Shown here one piece after another: positions 27,613 through 37,111 of a stretch of DNA of 64,000 bases. This DNA is from Streptomyces fradiae. GTDB lineage: Bacteria; Actinomycetota; Actinomycetes; Streptomycetales; Streptomycetaceae. Under the pieces are notes generated by a model. That model was given only the letters and a program-made list of their open reading frames with translations, made no database searches and was not told the origin of the DNA. The translations under genes were made by a program, and so were the position numbers. The stretch is taken from contig NZ_CP065958.1 in the NCBI RefSeq assembly GCF_041270065.1, positions 7,440,001-7,504,000 on the forward strand, written 5' to 3'. Numbering within the stretch: position 1 is the first letter of the stretch; each line of letters starts with the position of its first letter.

Positions 27613-30600
27613 ATGAGACTACGCACACTATGGGCCCGCACCACGGGCGCGCTCGTCGCCACCTGCCTCCTGATGCTCGGCGGCCCGCTCGCACCGGCCG
27701 GTGCCGCCGGCGGACCGAACGTCGCCCTCGGCGACCCGGCCGCGGCGAGCAGCTCCCAGTCCGGGTACGGCGCCGGCGCCATCACCGACGGCAACCAGGG
27801 CACGTACTGGGAGAGCGCCCCCGGCAGCGCACTGCCGCAATGGGTGCAGACCGACCTCGGCACCACCCAGCGCATCGACGAGGTGGTCCTGAAGCTCCCC
27901 GCGGGCTGGGAGAGCCGCAGCCAGACCCTCTCCGTGCAGGGCAGCGCCGACGGCATCGCCTTCACCACCCTCAAGAGCTCCGCCGCCCACACCTTCGGCC
28001 CCGGCAACGGGAACACCGTCACCGTCGGCTTCCCCGCCGCCCTCACCCGCTTCGTACGGATCGACGTCACCGCCAACACCGGCTGGCCGGCCGCCCAGCT
28101 CGCCGAACTGGAGGTGCACGCCGCCGACGGCTCCTCCGGGAACCTCGCCGCCGGCCGCACCCTCACCGCCAGCAGCCACACCCAGACGTACACCGCGCCG
28201 GGCGCCAACGACGGCAACCGCGCCACCTACTGGGAGAGCGCCGGCGGCGCCTTCCCGCAGTGGCTGAACGCCGACCTCGGCTCCGCCGTCCGGGTCGACC
28301 GCGTGGTGCTCGCGCTGCCCGCCGGCTGGGAGGCCCGCAGCCAGACCCTGAAGATCCAGGGCAGCACCGACGGCTCCACCTACACCGACCTCACCGCTGC
28401 CCGCGCCTACGCCTTCGACCCCGGCACCGGGAACACGGCCACGATCACCTTCGACGCCGTCACCACCCGCCACGTCCGGGTCCTGGTCACCGCCAACAGC
28501 GTCCAGAACGCCGCCCAGATCTCCGAGCTGGAGATCTACGGCCCGGCCGGCGGTGACACCCGGGCTCCCACCGCCCCCACCGGCCTCGCCTACACCGAGC
28601 CCACCACCGGCCAGATCCGGCTCACCTGGAACGCCGCCACCGACGACACCGCCGTCACCGGCTACGACGTGTACGCCAACGGAGCCCTGCTCACCACCGT
28701 CGCCGGTGACACCACGACCTACACCGACAACCGGCCCGCCGGACAGACCGTCTCCTACACCGTCCGCGCCCGCGACGCCGCCGGCAACCAGTCCGGCGAC
28801 AGCAACACCGTCACCCGGATCGGCGACGCCGGCGACACCCAGGCGCCCACCGCGCCCGCGAACCTCGCCCTCACCGAACCCGCCGCCGGCCAGATCCAGC
28901 TGACCTGGAACGCCGCCACCGACAACACCGGCGTCACCGGCTACGAGATCTACGCGAACAACACGCTGCGCGCCACCGTCGGCGGCACCGTCACCACCTA
29001 CACCGACACCCAGCCCACCACCGCCACCGTCACCTACACCGTCCGCGCCAAGGACGCCGCCGGGAACCGGTCCGTGCCCAGCAACGCCGTCACCCGCGAC
29101 GGCACCGGCGGCACCGGCTCCGACCTCGCCGTCGGCAAGCCCATCACCGCCAGCTCCACCGTGCACATCTACGCGGCGGAGAACGCCAACGACAACAACC
29201 CCGCCACCTACTGGGAGGGCGCGGGCGGCAGCTATCCGCAGACCCTCACCGTGAAGCTCGGCGCCAACGCCGACCTCACCCGGCTCGTCCTCAAGCTCAA
29301 CCCCGACGCCGCCTGGTCCGCCCGCACCCAGACCGTCGAGGTCCTCGGCCGCGAGCAGAACGCCACCGGCTACACCAGCCTGGTCGCCGCCAGGAGCTAC
29401 TCCTTCGACCCGGCGAGCGGCGGCAACTCCGTCACCGTCCCGCTGACCGCCCGGGTCGCCGACGTGCAGCTGAAGTTCACCGCCAACTCCGGTGCCCCGG
29501 CAGGCCAGTTGGCCGAACTCCAGGCGATCGGCACCCCCGCCCCCAACCCCGACCTGGAGGTCACCGGACTCACCGTCAGCCCCGCCGCACCCGTCGAGTC
29601 CGACCCCGTCACCGTCACCGCGACCGTCCGCAACAGCGGCCCGGTCGCCGCCCCGGCCAGCACGCTCGCCGTCCGCCTCGGCGGCGGCAAGGTCGCCACC
29701 GCCCAGGTCGGCGTCCTCGCGGCCGGCGCCCAGACCACCGTCAGCGCCGCCATCGGGACCCGCGAGGCCGGTACGTACGCGCTGAGCGCCGTCGCCGACG
29801 AGCCCGGCGCCGTCATCGAACAGAACGAGACCAACAACACCTACACCAGCCCCACCGGCCTCGTCGTCAAGCCGATCGCCGGCTCCGACCTGCTCCCCGC
29901 CACCGTCACCACCACACCGTCCAGCCCGGCCGCCGGCGACAACGTCACCTTCAAGGTCACCGTGCGCAACCAGGGCACCGACGCCAGCGCCTCCGGCAGC
30001 CACGGCGTCACCCTCACCCTCGCCGACGACCGCGGCACCGTGGTCAAGACCCTGACCGGCGCCCACTCCGGCGCCCTCGCGCCCGGCGCCTCCGCCGACG
30101 TCACCCTCGGCCCGTGGACCGCCGTCAACGGCTCGTACACGGTGAAGACCGTGCTCGCCGACGACGCCAACGAACCCGCCGTCAAGCGCGCCAACAACAC
30201 CGCCGTGCAAGGCCTGTTCGTCGGACGCGGTGCCCACATGCCGTACGACATGTACGAGGCCGAGGACGGTGCCACGGGCGGCGGCGCCACCGTCGTCGGC
30301 CCCAACCGGACCGTCGGCGACATCGCGGGCGAGGCCTCGGGCCGCAAGGCCGTCAGCCTCGACGCGACCGGCGAGTACGTCGAGTTCACCACCCGGGCCG
30401 CCACCAACACCCTGGTCGCGCGCGTCTCGCTGCCCGACGCACCGGGCGGCGGCGGAATCGACTCCACCATCGACGTCTATGTCGACGGTGTCCTCAAGAA
30501 GGCGCTGCCCGTCACCTCGAAGTACGCCTGGCTGTACGGGGCGGAGACCGCGCCCGGCAACTCCCCGAGCGCCGGGGCGCCCCGCCACATCTACGACGAG

Positions 30601-31905
30601 GCGCATCTGATGTTCGGCGAGACGATCCCCGCCGGCAGCCGGATCCGGCTCCAGAAGGACGCCGCCAACCCGCATCCGTACGCCATCGACTTCGTCAACC
30701 TGGAGCAGGTCGCCCCGGCCGCGAACCCGGACCCCGCCACGTACACGGTGCCGGCCGGATTCACCCACCAGGACGTGCAGAACGCGCTCGACAAGGTGCG
30801 CATGGACACCACCGGCAAGCTCACCGGCGTCTATCTGCCGCCCGGCGACTACCAGACGTCGAACAAGTTCCAGGTGTACGGCAAGGCCGTCCAGGTCGTC
30901 GGCGCCGGGCCCTGGTACACCGTGTTCCACGCCCCCGCCGGGCAGGAGAACACCGACGTCGGCTTCCGCGCCGAGGCGACCGCGAAGGGCTCGCTCTTCA
31001 AGGGCTTCGCCTATTTCGGCAACTACACCTCGCGCATCGACGGCCCCGGGAAGGTCTTCGACTTCTCGAACGTCTCCGACATCGTCATCGACGACATCTG
31101 GAACGAGCACATGGTGTGCCTCTACTGGGGCGCCAACACCGACCGGATGACCATCAAGAACTCGCGGATCCGTGACATGTTCGCCGACGGCGTCAACATG
31201 ACCAACGGCTCCACGGACAACCTGGTGACCAACAACGACGCCCGGGCCACCGGCGACGACAGCTTCGCGCTGTTCTCGGCGATCGACGCGGGCGGTGCGG
31301 ACGAGAAGAACAACGTCTACGAGAACCTGACGACGACCCTGACCTGGCGGGCGGCGGGCGTCGCCGTCTACGGCGGCTACGACAACACCTTCCGCAACAT
31401 CCACATCGCCGACACCCTGGTCTACTCGGGGATCACCATCTCCTCGCTGGACTTCGGCTATCCGATGAACGGCTTCGGGACCGGACCGACGACCTTCGAG
31501 AACATCTCGGTGGTCCGGGCCGGCGGCCACTTCTGGGGCGGGCAGACCTTCCCCGGGATCTGGCTGTTCTCCGCCTCGAAGGTCTTCCAGGGGATCCGGG
31601 TCAACCATGTCGACATCGTCGACCCGACCTACAGCGGCGTGATGTTCCAGACGAACTATGTCGGCGGGCAGCCGCAATTCCCCATCAAGGACACGGTGTT
31701 CACCGACGTGTCGGTGACGGGCGCCCGCAAGAGCGGTGACGCGTACGACGCGAAGTCCGGCTTCGGACTGTGGGCCAACGAGCTGCCGGAGGCGGGCCAG
31801 GGCCCGGCGGTCGGCGAAGTGACGTTCAACGGCCTTGAGTTGAGCGGAAACGCGGTCGACATCCGCAACACCACCTCCACCTTCACCATCCACCGCAACC
31901 CGTAA
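27613..31905 (+). CDS. Secreted multidomain GH87-type alpha-1,3-glucanase/mycodextranase
   Basis: A 1430-residue extracellular enzyme. The ATG at 27613 follows GAGGAACT; codons upstream are spurious. Order: signal peptide (to about 34), discoidin/F5-8C module (about 35-178), second discoidin (about 178-315), FnIII (about 316-405), FnIII (about 410-500), third discoidin (about 505-640), two CARDB-like domains (about 645-755 and 757-870), CBM6-like module starting YEAEDG (about 878-1030), then a right-handed beta-helix catalytic domain to the end. The GH87 acidic set is apparent: Asp1192 in FADGVN and Asp1215-Asp1216 in ATGDDSF. GH87 enzymes cut alpha-1,3 linkages of fungal wall glucan, nigeran or mutan. 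Context (CUT1 importer, alpha-glucosidase) supports this. The catalytic family is recognised by pattern only. Confidence 0.88.
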   Translation: MRLRTLWARTTGALVATCLLMLGGPLAPAGAAGGPNVALGDPAAASSSQSGYGAGAITDGNQGTYWESAPGSALPQWVQTDLGTTQRIDEVVLKLPAGWESRSQTLSVQGSADGIAFTTLKSSAAHTFGPGNGNTVTVGFPAALTRFVRIDVTANTGWPAAQLAELEVHAADGSSGNLAAGRTLTASSHTQTYTAPGANDGNRATYWESAGGAFPQWLNADLGSAVRVDRVVLALPAGWEARSQTLKIQGSTDGSTYTDLTAARAYAFDPGTGNTATITFDAVTTRHVRVLVTANSVQNAAQISELEIYGPAGGDTRAPTAPTGLAYTEPTTGQIRLTWNAATDDTAVTGYDVYANGALLTTVAGDTTTYTDNRPAGQTVSYTVRARDAAGNQSGDSNTVTRIGDAGDTQAPTAPANLALTEPAAGQIQLTWNAATDNTGVTGYEIYANNTLRATVGGTVTTYTDTQPTTATVTYTVRAKDAAGNRSVPSNAVTRDGTGGTGSDLAVGKPITASSTVHIYAAENANDNNPATYWEGAGGSYPQTLTVKLGANADLTRLVLKLNPDAAWSARTQTVEVLGREQNATGYTSLVAARSYSFDPASGGNSVTVPLTARVADVQLKFTANSGAPAGQLAELQAIGTPAPNPDLEVTGLTVSPAAPVESDPVTVTATVRNSGPVAAPASTLAVRLGGGKVATAQVGVLAAGAQTTVSAAIGTREAGTYALSAVADEPGAVIEQNETNNTYTSPTGLVVKPIAGSDLLPATVTTTPSSPAAGDNVTFKVTVRNQGTDASASGSHGVTLTLADDRGTVVKTLTGAHSGALAPGASADVTLGPWTAVNGSYTVKTVLADDANEPAVKRANNTAVQGLFVGRGAHMPYDMYEAEDGATGGGATVVGPNRTVGDIAGEASGRKAVSLDATGEYVEFTTRAATNTLVARVSLPDAPGGGGIDSTIDVYVDGVLKKALPVTSKYAWLYGAETAPGNSPSAGAPRHIYDEAHLMFGETIPAGSRIRLQKDAANPHPYAIDFVNLEQVAPAANPDPATYTVPAGFTHQDVQNALDKVRMDTTGKLTGVYLPPGDYQTSNKFQVYGKAVQVVGAGPWYTVFHAPAGQENTDVGFRAEATAKGSLFKGFAYFGNYTSRIDGPGKVFDFSNVSDIVIDDIWNEHMVCLYWGANTDRMTIKNSRIRDMFADGVNMTNGSTDNLVTNNDARATGDDSFALFSAIDAGGADEKNNVYENLTTTLTWRAAGVAVYGGYDNTFRNIHIADTLVYSGITISSLDFGYPMNGFGTGPTTFENISVVRAGGHFWGGQTFPGIWLFSASKVFQGIRVNHVDIVDPTYSGVMFQTNYVGGQPQFPIKDTVFTDVSVTGARKSGDAYDAKSGFGLWANELPEAGQGPAVGEVTFNGLELSGNAVDIRNTTSTFTIHRNP

Positions 31906-31931
31906 GCCCCGTACCCGAAGGGGGCTCTCGC

Positions 31932-31969
31932 AGGCCGGTGCACGCCGCTCGCGCGACGCGCACCGGCCT
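31932..31969 (+). terminator. Stem-loop after the GH87 gene
   Basis: AGGCCGGTGC (31932-31941) pairs perfectly with GCACCGGCCT (31960-31969) around an 18-base GC-rich loop. It separates the glucanase gene from the transporter operon. Confidence 0.65.
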
Positions 31970-32003
31970 TGCGTGCATGGGGAGTTGCATGGCTCTGTCG
32001 AGC

Positions 32004-32014
32004 ATTTACGAAAT
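32004..32014. promoter_or_regulatory. Small palindrome upstream of the CUT1 operon
   Basis: ATTT-ACG-AAAT lies about 90 bases before the binding-protein start, in a locally AT-rich patch that also contains ATATCTTGCG. It is a possible promoter or operator region of the transport operon. Confidence 0.35.
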
Positions 32015-32102
32015 CAGCGCGATATCTTGCGTCCATCTGTCGGCGGTGGTTGAGTGTGCCGCACCCCGCACGCCACGCACGCCCAGCCCGAAGGGGACCC
32101 CC

Positions 32103-33515
32103 ATGAGAGTTGCCCGGTTCCGCCGCAGCCGCCGCGCCGGCGCGGCCGCCCTCGTCTCCGCCCTCGCGCTCACCGCGCTCGCCGCCTGCGGCACGAGCAG
32201 CAGCAGCGACGACGGCGGATCCGAGGGGAGCGGATCGACCGACCCGTCCGCGCCGCTGGACCCCAGGACGAAGGTGACCCTCACCATCGACTGCATGCCC
32301 CCGGCGGCGAAGGCGGCCGAGCTCAAGGAGTGGAAGGAGGACGTCGCCGCGTTCAACAAGCTCTACCCGAACGTCACCATCGAGGGCCGCTCCACCCCCG
32401 GCCAGTGCCTGGAGCCCCCGCGCTTCACCGCGATGCTCAAGGCCAAGTCCCAGCCCGACGTCTTCTACACCTACTTCACCGACCTGCCCCAGGTCCTCGC
32501 CGAGGACGGCGCCGCCGACATCAGCGCCTACGTCAACGACAAGACCGTTCCGGCCCTCGCCGACATCGACACCGACGTCCTCGGCTCGCTCAAGCAGGAC
32601 GGCAAGCTCTACGGGCTGCCCACCAGCAACTACACGATGGGCCTGCTCATCAACCGCAAGCTCTTCACCCAGGCCGGTCTCGACCCCGACAACCCGCCGC
32701 GCACCTGGGACGAGGTCCGCGCCGCCGCCAAGAAGATCGCCGGCCTCGGCGGCGGCATCGCCGGCTACGGCGAGTACAGCGCCGGCAACACCGGCGGCTG
32801 GCACTTCACCGCCCAGATGTACAGCCTCGGCGGCGACGTCGTCGACGCGAGCGGCAAGAAGGCCGCCTTCGACAACGAGCTCGGCAAGCAGGTCGCCAAG
32901 AACCTCCACGCCATGCGCTGGGAGGACGACAGCATGGGCAAGACCCAGCTGCTCAAGTGGGGCGACCTGCAGAAGCAGATCGCCACCGACAAGCTCGGCA
33001 TGTTCCTCGCCGCGCCCGACGACATCGCGTACATGGTCCAGCAACTCGGCGCGAAGTACGAGAACTTCGGCATGGGCCCGATCCCCGGCGGCAAGAACAC
33101 CCTGGCCGGCGGCAACAACTACATGATCAAGCAGGGCATCTCCGGCGACAAGATCAAGGCCGCCGTCGCCTGGCTGAACTTCAAGAACCTCACCGTCGGC
33201 AAGGGCCAGTTCGACTGGTCCCGCACCAAGGCCGACGGCCTCCCGGTCGGCGTCCCGCAGCCCAACTTCTGGCGCGGCCGGTCCAAGACCGAGGACGACG
33301 CCGCCCGCGTGCAGAACGCCACCATGCCGGTCGCCAACTTCAAGACCTTCATGGACAACCCGGTCCCCGGCAAGGCCGAGCCGCCGCAGGCCCAGGAGAT
33401 CTACAAGGTCCTCGACAACGTGATGTCCGGAATCCTCACCAACAAGGACGCCGACATCGACAAGCTGCTCGCCACCGCCGCGGCCCAGGTCGACCAGGTC
33501 CTCGCCCACGGGTGA
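32103..33515 (+). CDS. Carbohydrate ABC transporter substrate-binding lipoprotein (CUT1)
   Basis: A 470-residue family 1 solute-binding lipoprotein. The signal peptide has FRRSRR in its n-region and the lipobox LAAC (Cys29), then a Ser/Asp/Gly linker. The mature part shows KVTLTIDCMPP, FNKLYPNVTIEGRSTPGQ, FTAMLKAKSQPDVFYTYFTD, LYGLPTSNYTMGLLINRKLF and WDEVRAAAKKIAG. AAGGGGA precedes the ATG. It is first in an operon with two permeases and a GH13 enzyme; no ATPase gene is present, as in Streptomyces CUT1 systems served by MsiK. Its ligand is likely an alpha-glucan oligosaccharide released by the upstream GH87 enzyme. Confidence 0.92.
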   Translation: MRVARFRRSRRAGAAALVSALALTALAACGTSSSSDDGGSEGSGSTDPSAPLDPRTKVTLTIDCMPPAAKAAELKEWKEDVAAFNKLYPNVTIEGRSTPGQCLEPPRFTAMLKAKSQPDVFYTYFTDLPQVLAEDGAADISAYVNDKTVPALADIDTDVLGSLKQDGKLYGLPTSNYTMGLLINRKLFTQAGLDPDNPPRTWDEVRAAAKKIAGLGGGIAGYGEYSAGNTGGWHFTAQMYSLGGDVVDASGKKAAFDNELGKQVAKNLHAMRWEDDSMGKTQLLKWGDLQKQIATDKLGMFLAAPDDIAYMVQQLGAKYENFGMGPIPGGKNTLAGGNNYMIKQGISGDKIKAAVAWLNFKNLTVGKGQFDWSRTKADGLPVGVPQPNFWRGRSKTEDDAARVQNATMPVANFKTFMDNPVPGKAEPPQAQEIYKVLDNVMSGILTNKDADIDKLLATAAAQVDQVLAHG

Positions 33516-33522
33516 CCCGCCC

Positions 33523-33551
33523 GGGCGGTCCGGCCGCCCGCCGGACCGCCC
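33523..33551 (+). terminator. Attenuator-like hairpin between binding-protein and permease genes
   Basis: A perfect 11-bp stem (33523-33533 with 33541-33551) with a 7-base loop, 7 bases after the binding-protein stop. Hairpins here commonly protect or partly terminate the message so that binding protein exceeds permease. Confidence 0.7.
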
Positions 33552-33625
33552 CGCCGGCCCCGCACCACGCCCCACCCCACCCGCACCGAGGAACCCCGAC
33601 CCGTACCGAGGAACAAGGAGCGCCG

Positions 33626-34582
33626 ATGTCGGTCACCGGCCTGACCCCGCGCACCAAGGGATCCCCCCGACCCGCCCCGCCGCCCCGCACCGCGGCCGCG
33701 CCCGCCGGCCGGTTCGCCCGGAGCCTGCGCCGCAACCTCACCGCCCACGGCTTCCTCATCGGTGCCGTCGTCTGCTTCGCGCTCTTCTCCTGGTACCCGA
33801 TGGTCCGCGAGGTCCTCCTCGCCTTCCAGAAGACCGAACACGGCCACAGCACCTGGACCGGCCTCGACAACCTCGCCACCGTCGCCGCCGACCCCGCCTT
33901 CTGGCAGGCCTGGCGCAACACCCTCCTCTTCACCCTGCTCGCCCTGGTCCTCGGCTTCGCCGTCCCCTTCGTCACCGCCCTCGTCATCAACGAGTTCCGG
34001 CACGGCCAGGGCTACCTCCGGCTCCTCGTCTACCTGCCCGTGATGCTCCCGCCGGTCGCCTCCGTCCTCCTCTTCAAATACCTCTACGACCCCGGCTACG
34101 GACTCCTCAACGAACTCTTCCGCCTGCTCCACCTGCCCGAACAGCAGTGGCTCCAGGACCCCGCCCTCTCCCTGCTCTCCGTCGTCATCGCCGCCACCTG
34201 GATGAACATGGGCGGCGCCACCCTCGTCTACCTCGCCGCCCTCCAGGGCATCCCCGGCGAGCTCTACGAGGCCGCCGAACTCGACGGCGCGGGCCTCCTC
34301 CGCAAGATCTGGCACGTCACCATCCCGCAGACCCGGCTGGTGCTCTCGCTGATGCTGCTCATGCAGGTCATCGCCACCATGCAGGTCTTCGTCGAACCCT
34401 TCCTGCTCACCGGCGGCGCCGGCCCCGAGGGCTCCACCACGACCGTCGTCTACCTGATCTACCAGTACGCCTTCAACTTCAACGACTACGGCGCGGCGGC
34501 CGCCCTCGGCCTGCTCCTGCTCGTACTCCTCGCCGGATTCTCGGCGGTGTACGTGAAGCTCAGCCGCGCCGAGGACGCCTAG
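33626..34582 (+). CDS. Carbohydrate ABC transporter permease (MalF type)
   Basis: A 318-residue inner-membrane permease starting at ATG 33626 with AAGGAG six bases upstream. A Pro/Ala/Arg-rich cytoplasmic tail (about 1-38) is followed by six hydrophobic segments. The EAA loop that docks the ATPase reads YEAAELDGAGLLRKIWHVTIP. The open frame extends far upstream in shadow of the binding protein. It is co-transcribed with the second permease (19 bases on). Confidence 0.93.
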   Translation: MSVTGLTPRTKGSPRPAPPPRTAAAPAGRFARSLRRNLTAHGFLIGAVVCFALFSWYPMVREVLLAFQKTEHGHSTWTGLDNLATVAADPAFWQAWRNTLLFTLLALVLGFAVPFVTALVINEFRHGQGYLRLLVYLPVMLPPVASVLLFKYLYDPGYGLLNELFRLLHLPEQQWLQDPALSLLSVVIAATWMNMGGATLVYLAALQGIPGELYEAAELDGAGLLRKIWHVTIPQTRLVLSLMLLMQVIATMQVFVEPFLLTGGAGPEGSTTTVVYLIYQYAFNFNDYGAAAALGLLLLVLLAGFSAVYVKLSRAEDA

Positions 34583-34601
34583 GAACCCGGGGGAGACCGG
34601 C

Positions 34602-35477
34602 ATGACCACCCGCACCCTCATCGCACCCGCCCGGCTCAACCGGCCCCGCGGCAAGGCCCTCTACCGGGCCGCCCTCACCCTCGTACTCGCCGGCTTCACC
34701 CTCGTCTTCCTCGGCCCGCTCTACTGGATGGCCTCCAGCGGACTCAAGGACACCCAGGAAGCCGTCGCCACCCCGCCCACCCTCGTCCCCGGCAGCTTCG
34801 AGCCGGAGAACTACCGCCGCGCCTGGGAGGTCATGGACCTCTCCTCGCTGCTCCTCAACACGCTCTACTACGCGGCCGGCGCACTGCTCTTCCAGCTCGT
34901 CCTGGACGTCGCCGCCGCCTACTCGCTCTCCAAGCTCCGGCCGGTCCTCGGCAAGGCGATCCTCGGCATGATGCTCGCCACCCTGATGATCCCGGCGACC
35001 GTCCTCGTCGTCCCGCAATACCTCACCGTGCTCGACGTGCCGATCGTCGAACGCAATCTGCTCAACACGCCCTGGGCGATCTGGCTGCCGTCCGTCACCA
35101 ACGCCTTCAACATCTTCCTGCTGAAGCGCTTCTTCGACTCGATCCCCCGGGAGCTCCTCGACGCCGCCGGCCTGGACGGCGCCTCCCCGATGCGCGTCCT
35201 GTGGTCGGTCGTGCTGCCGATCTCCCGCCCGATCCTCGGCGTCGTGTCCATCTTCGCCGTCGTCGGGGTCTGGAAGGACTTCCTCTGGCCGATGCTCACC
35301 CTGCCCGACCCGGCGAAACAGACGCTCAACGTCGGCATCTACTCACTGTCCAACGGAGTCCCGGTCAACGTCCTGATCGCCGCGCTCACCATCGCCTCCG
35401 TGCCGACGCTGATCCTCTTCCTGATCTTCCAGCGCAACATCATGAGCGGCCTCACCGCCGGCTCCCTCAAGGGCTGA
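34602..35477 (+). CDS. Carbohydrate ABC transporter permease (MalG type)
   Basis: A 291-residue permease. Landmarks: LVFLGPLYWMASSGLKDTQE after the first helix, the EAA loop LLDAAGLDGASPMRVLWSVVLP, and the C-terminal family tail IMSGLTAGSLKG. It forms the translocation pore with the preceding subunit. Confidence 0.94.
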   Translation: MTTRTLIAPARLNRPRGKALYRAALTLVLAGFTLVFLGPLYWMASSGLKDTQEAVATPPTLVPGSFEPENYRRAWEVMDLSSLLLNTLYYAAGALLFQLVLDVAAAYSLSKLRPVLGKAILGMMLATLMIPATVLVVPQYLTVLDVPIVERNLLNTPWAIWLPSVTNAFNIFLLKRFFDSIPRELLDAAGLDGASPMRVLWSVVLPISRPILGVVSIFAVVGVWKDFLWPMLTLPDPAKQTLNVGIYSLSNGVPVNVLIAALTIASVPTLILFLIFQRNIMSGLTAGSLKG

Positions 35478-35509
35478 ACAAACCCCGCACCCGACGGAAA
35501 GGACCTCAC

Positions 35510-37096
35510 GTGTCAGCCGACTGGTGGCGCGACGCCGTCATCTACCAGGTCTACCCCCGCAGCTTCGCCGACGGCGACGGCGACGGCACCGGCGACCTCG
35601 CGGGCGTCCGGGCGAGACTGCCCTACCTCGCGCAACTCGGCGTCGACGCCGTCTGGTTCACCCCCTGGTACGTCTCGCCCCTGGTCGACGGCGGCTACGA
35701 CGTCGCCGACTACCGCACCGTCGACCCCGCCTTCGGCACCCTCGACGAGGCCGAGAAGCTCATCGAGGAGGCCGCCGCCCTCGGCCTGCGGGTCATCGTC
35801 GACATCGTCCCCAACCACGTCTCCGACCAGCACGCCTGGTTCCGGGCCGCCCTCGCCGCCGGACCCGGCAGCCCCGAACGCGAGCTCTTCCACTTCCGGC
35901 CCGGCCGCGGCCCGCACGGCGAACTCCCGCCCAACAACTGGCCCTCCCAGTTCTCCGGACCCACCTGGACCCGGGTCCCCGACGGCGAGTGGTACCTCCA
36001 CCTCTTCACCCCCCAACAGCCCGACCTCAACTGGGCCCACCCCGCCGTCCGCCGCGAACACGAGGACGTGCTCCGCTTCTGGTTCGACCGCGGCGTCGCC
36101 GGCGTCCGCATCGACTCCGCCGCGCTCCTCGCCAAGGACCCCGCGCTCGCCGACTTCGAGGAGGGCGTCGACCCCCACCCGTACATCGACCTGGACGAAC
36201 TCCACGACATCTACCGCTCCTGGCGGACCGTCGCCGACGGCTACGGCGCCGTCTTCGTCGGCGAGGTCTGGCTCCCCGACGCCGAACGCTTCGCCCGCTA
36301 CCTCCGCCCCGACGAACTCCACACCGCCTTCAACTTCTCCTTCCTCGCCTGCCCCTGGGAACCCGAGCGGCTGCGCGCCGGCATCGACGCCACCCTCGCC
36401 GAACACGCCCCCGTCGGCGCCCCCGCCACCTGGGTCCTCTGCAACCACGACGTGACCCGTACGGTCACCCGCTACGGCCGCGCCGACACCGCCTTCGACT
36501 TCGCCACCAAGGCCTACGGCACCCCCACCGACCTCGCCCTCGGCACCCGCCGCGCCCGCGCCGCCGCCCTGCTCACCCTCGCCCTGCCCGGCTCCGTGTA
36601 CGTGTACCAGGGCGAGGAACTCGGCCTGCCCGAGGCCGACATCCCGCCCGGCCGCGTCCGGGACCCCATGCACTTCCGCTCCGGCGGCACCGACCCGGGC
36701 CGCGACGGCTGCCGCGTCCCGCTGCCCTGGACCGCCGACGCCCCCTGGGCCGGCTTCGGCTCCACCACCGAACCCTGGCTGCCGCAGCCCGCCGACTGGC
36801 CCGACTACGCCGTCGACCGGCAGAGCGCCGACCCCGGCTCGCTCCTCACCCTCTACCGCACCGCCCTCGCCCTGCGCCGCACCGAACCCGGCTTCGGCGA
36901 CGGCCCCATGGACTGGCTGCCGGCCGCCCCCGGTGTGCTCGCCTTCCACCGCCCGTACGGCCTGCTGCATGTCACCAACCTGTCGGCCGAGCCCGTCCCG
37001 CTGCCCCCGCACGCGCTGCTGCTCCTGGCCAGCGGCCCGCTCACCGAGGCCGGGGAACTCCCGCCGGACACCTCGGTCTGGCTCCGCGAGGACTGA
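35510..37096 (+). CDS. GH13 alpha-glucosidase
   Basis: A 528-residue cytoplasmic enzyme that would split imported alpha-gluco-oligosaccharides. The start is GTG 35510 after GGAAAGGA. The (beta/alpha)8 barrel shows the GH13 conserved regions: DIVPNHVS (region I), GVRIDSAAL with nucleophile Asp202 (II), FVGEVW with acid/base Glu252 (III) and CNHDVTR with Asp314 (IV). AVIYQVYPRSFADGDGDGTGDLAG and QGEELGLPEADIP are typical of oligo-1,6-glucosidase/alpha-glucosidase subfamilies. It ends the transport operon and stops 15 bases from the convergent peptide-export ABC gene, with no separate terminator between. Linkage preference cannot be read from the sequence. Confidence 0.94.
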   Translation: MSADWWRDAVIYQVYPRSFADGDGDGTGDLAGVRARLPYLAQLGVDAVWFTPWYVSPLVDGGYDVADYRTVDPAFGTLDEAEKLIEEAAALGLRVIVDIVPNHVSDQHAWFRAALAAGPGSPERELFHFRPGRGPHGELPPNNWPSQFSGPTWTRVPDGEWYLHLFTPQQPDLNWAHPAVRREHEDVLRFWFDRGVAGVRIDSAALLAKDPALADFEEGVDPHPYIDLDELHDIYRSWRTVADGYGAVFVGEVWLPDAERFARYLRPDELHTAFNFSFLACPWEPERLRAGIDATLAEHAPVGAPATWVLCNHDVTRTVTRYGRADTAFDFATKAYGTPTDLALGTRRARAAALLTLALPGSVYVYQGEELGLPEADIPPGRVRDPMHFRSGGTDPGRDGCRVPLPWTADAPWAGFGSTTEPWLPQPADWPDYAVDRQSADPGSLLTLYRTALALRRTEPGFGDGPMDWLPAAPGVLAFHRPYGLLHVTNLSAEPVPLPPHALLLLASGPLTEAGELPPDTSVWLRED

Positions 37097-37111
37097 GAAC
37101 CGGGGCGGCGT

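Noticed and set aside
27628..31893. Nearly full-length antisense frame to the GH87 gene
   Set aside because: Composed of Gly/Val/Asp/Ala with no family signature; typical antisense shadow in high-GC DNA.
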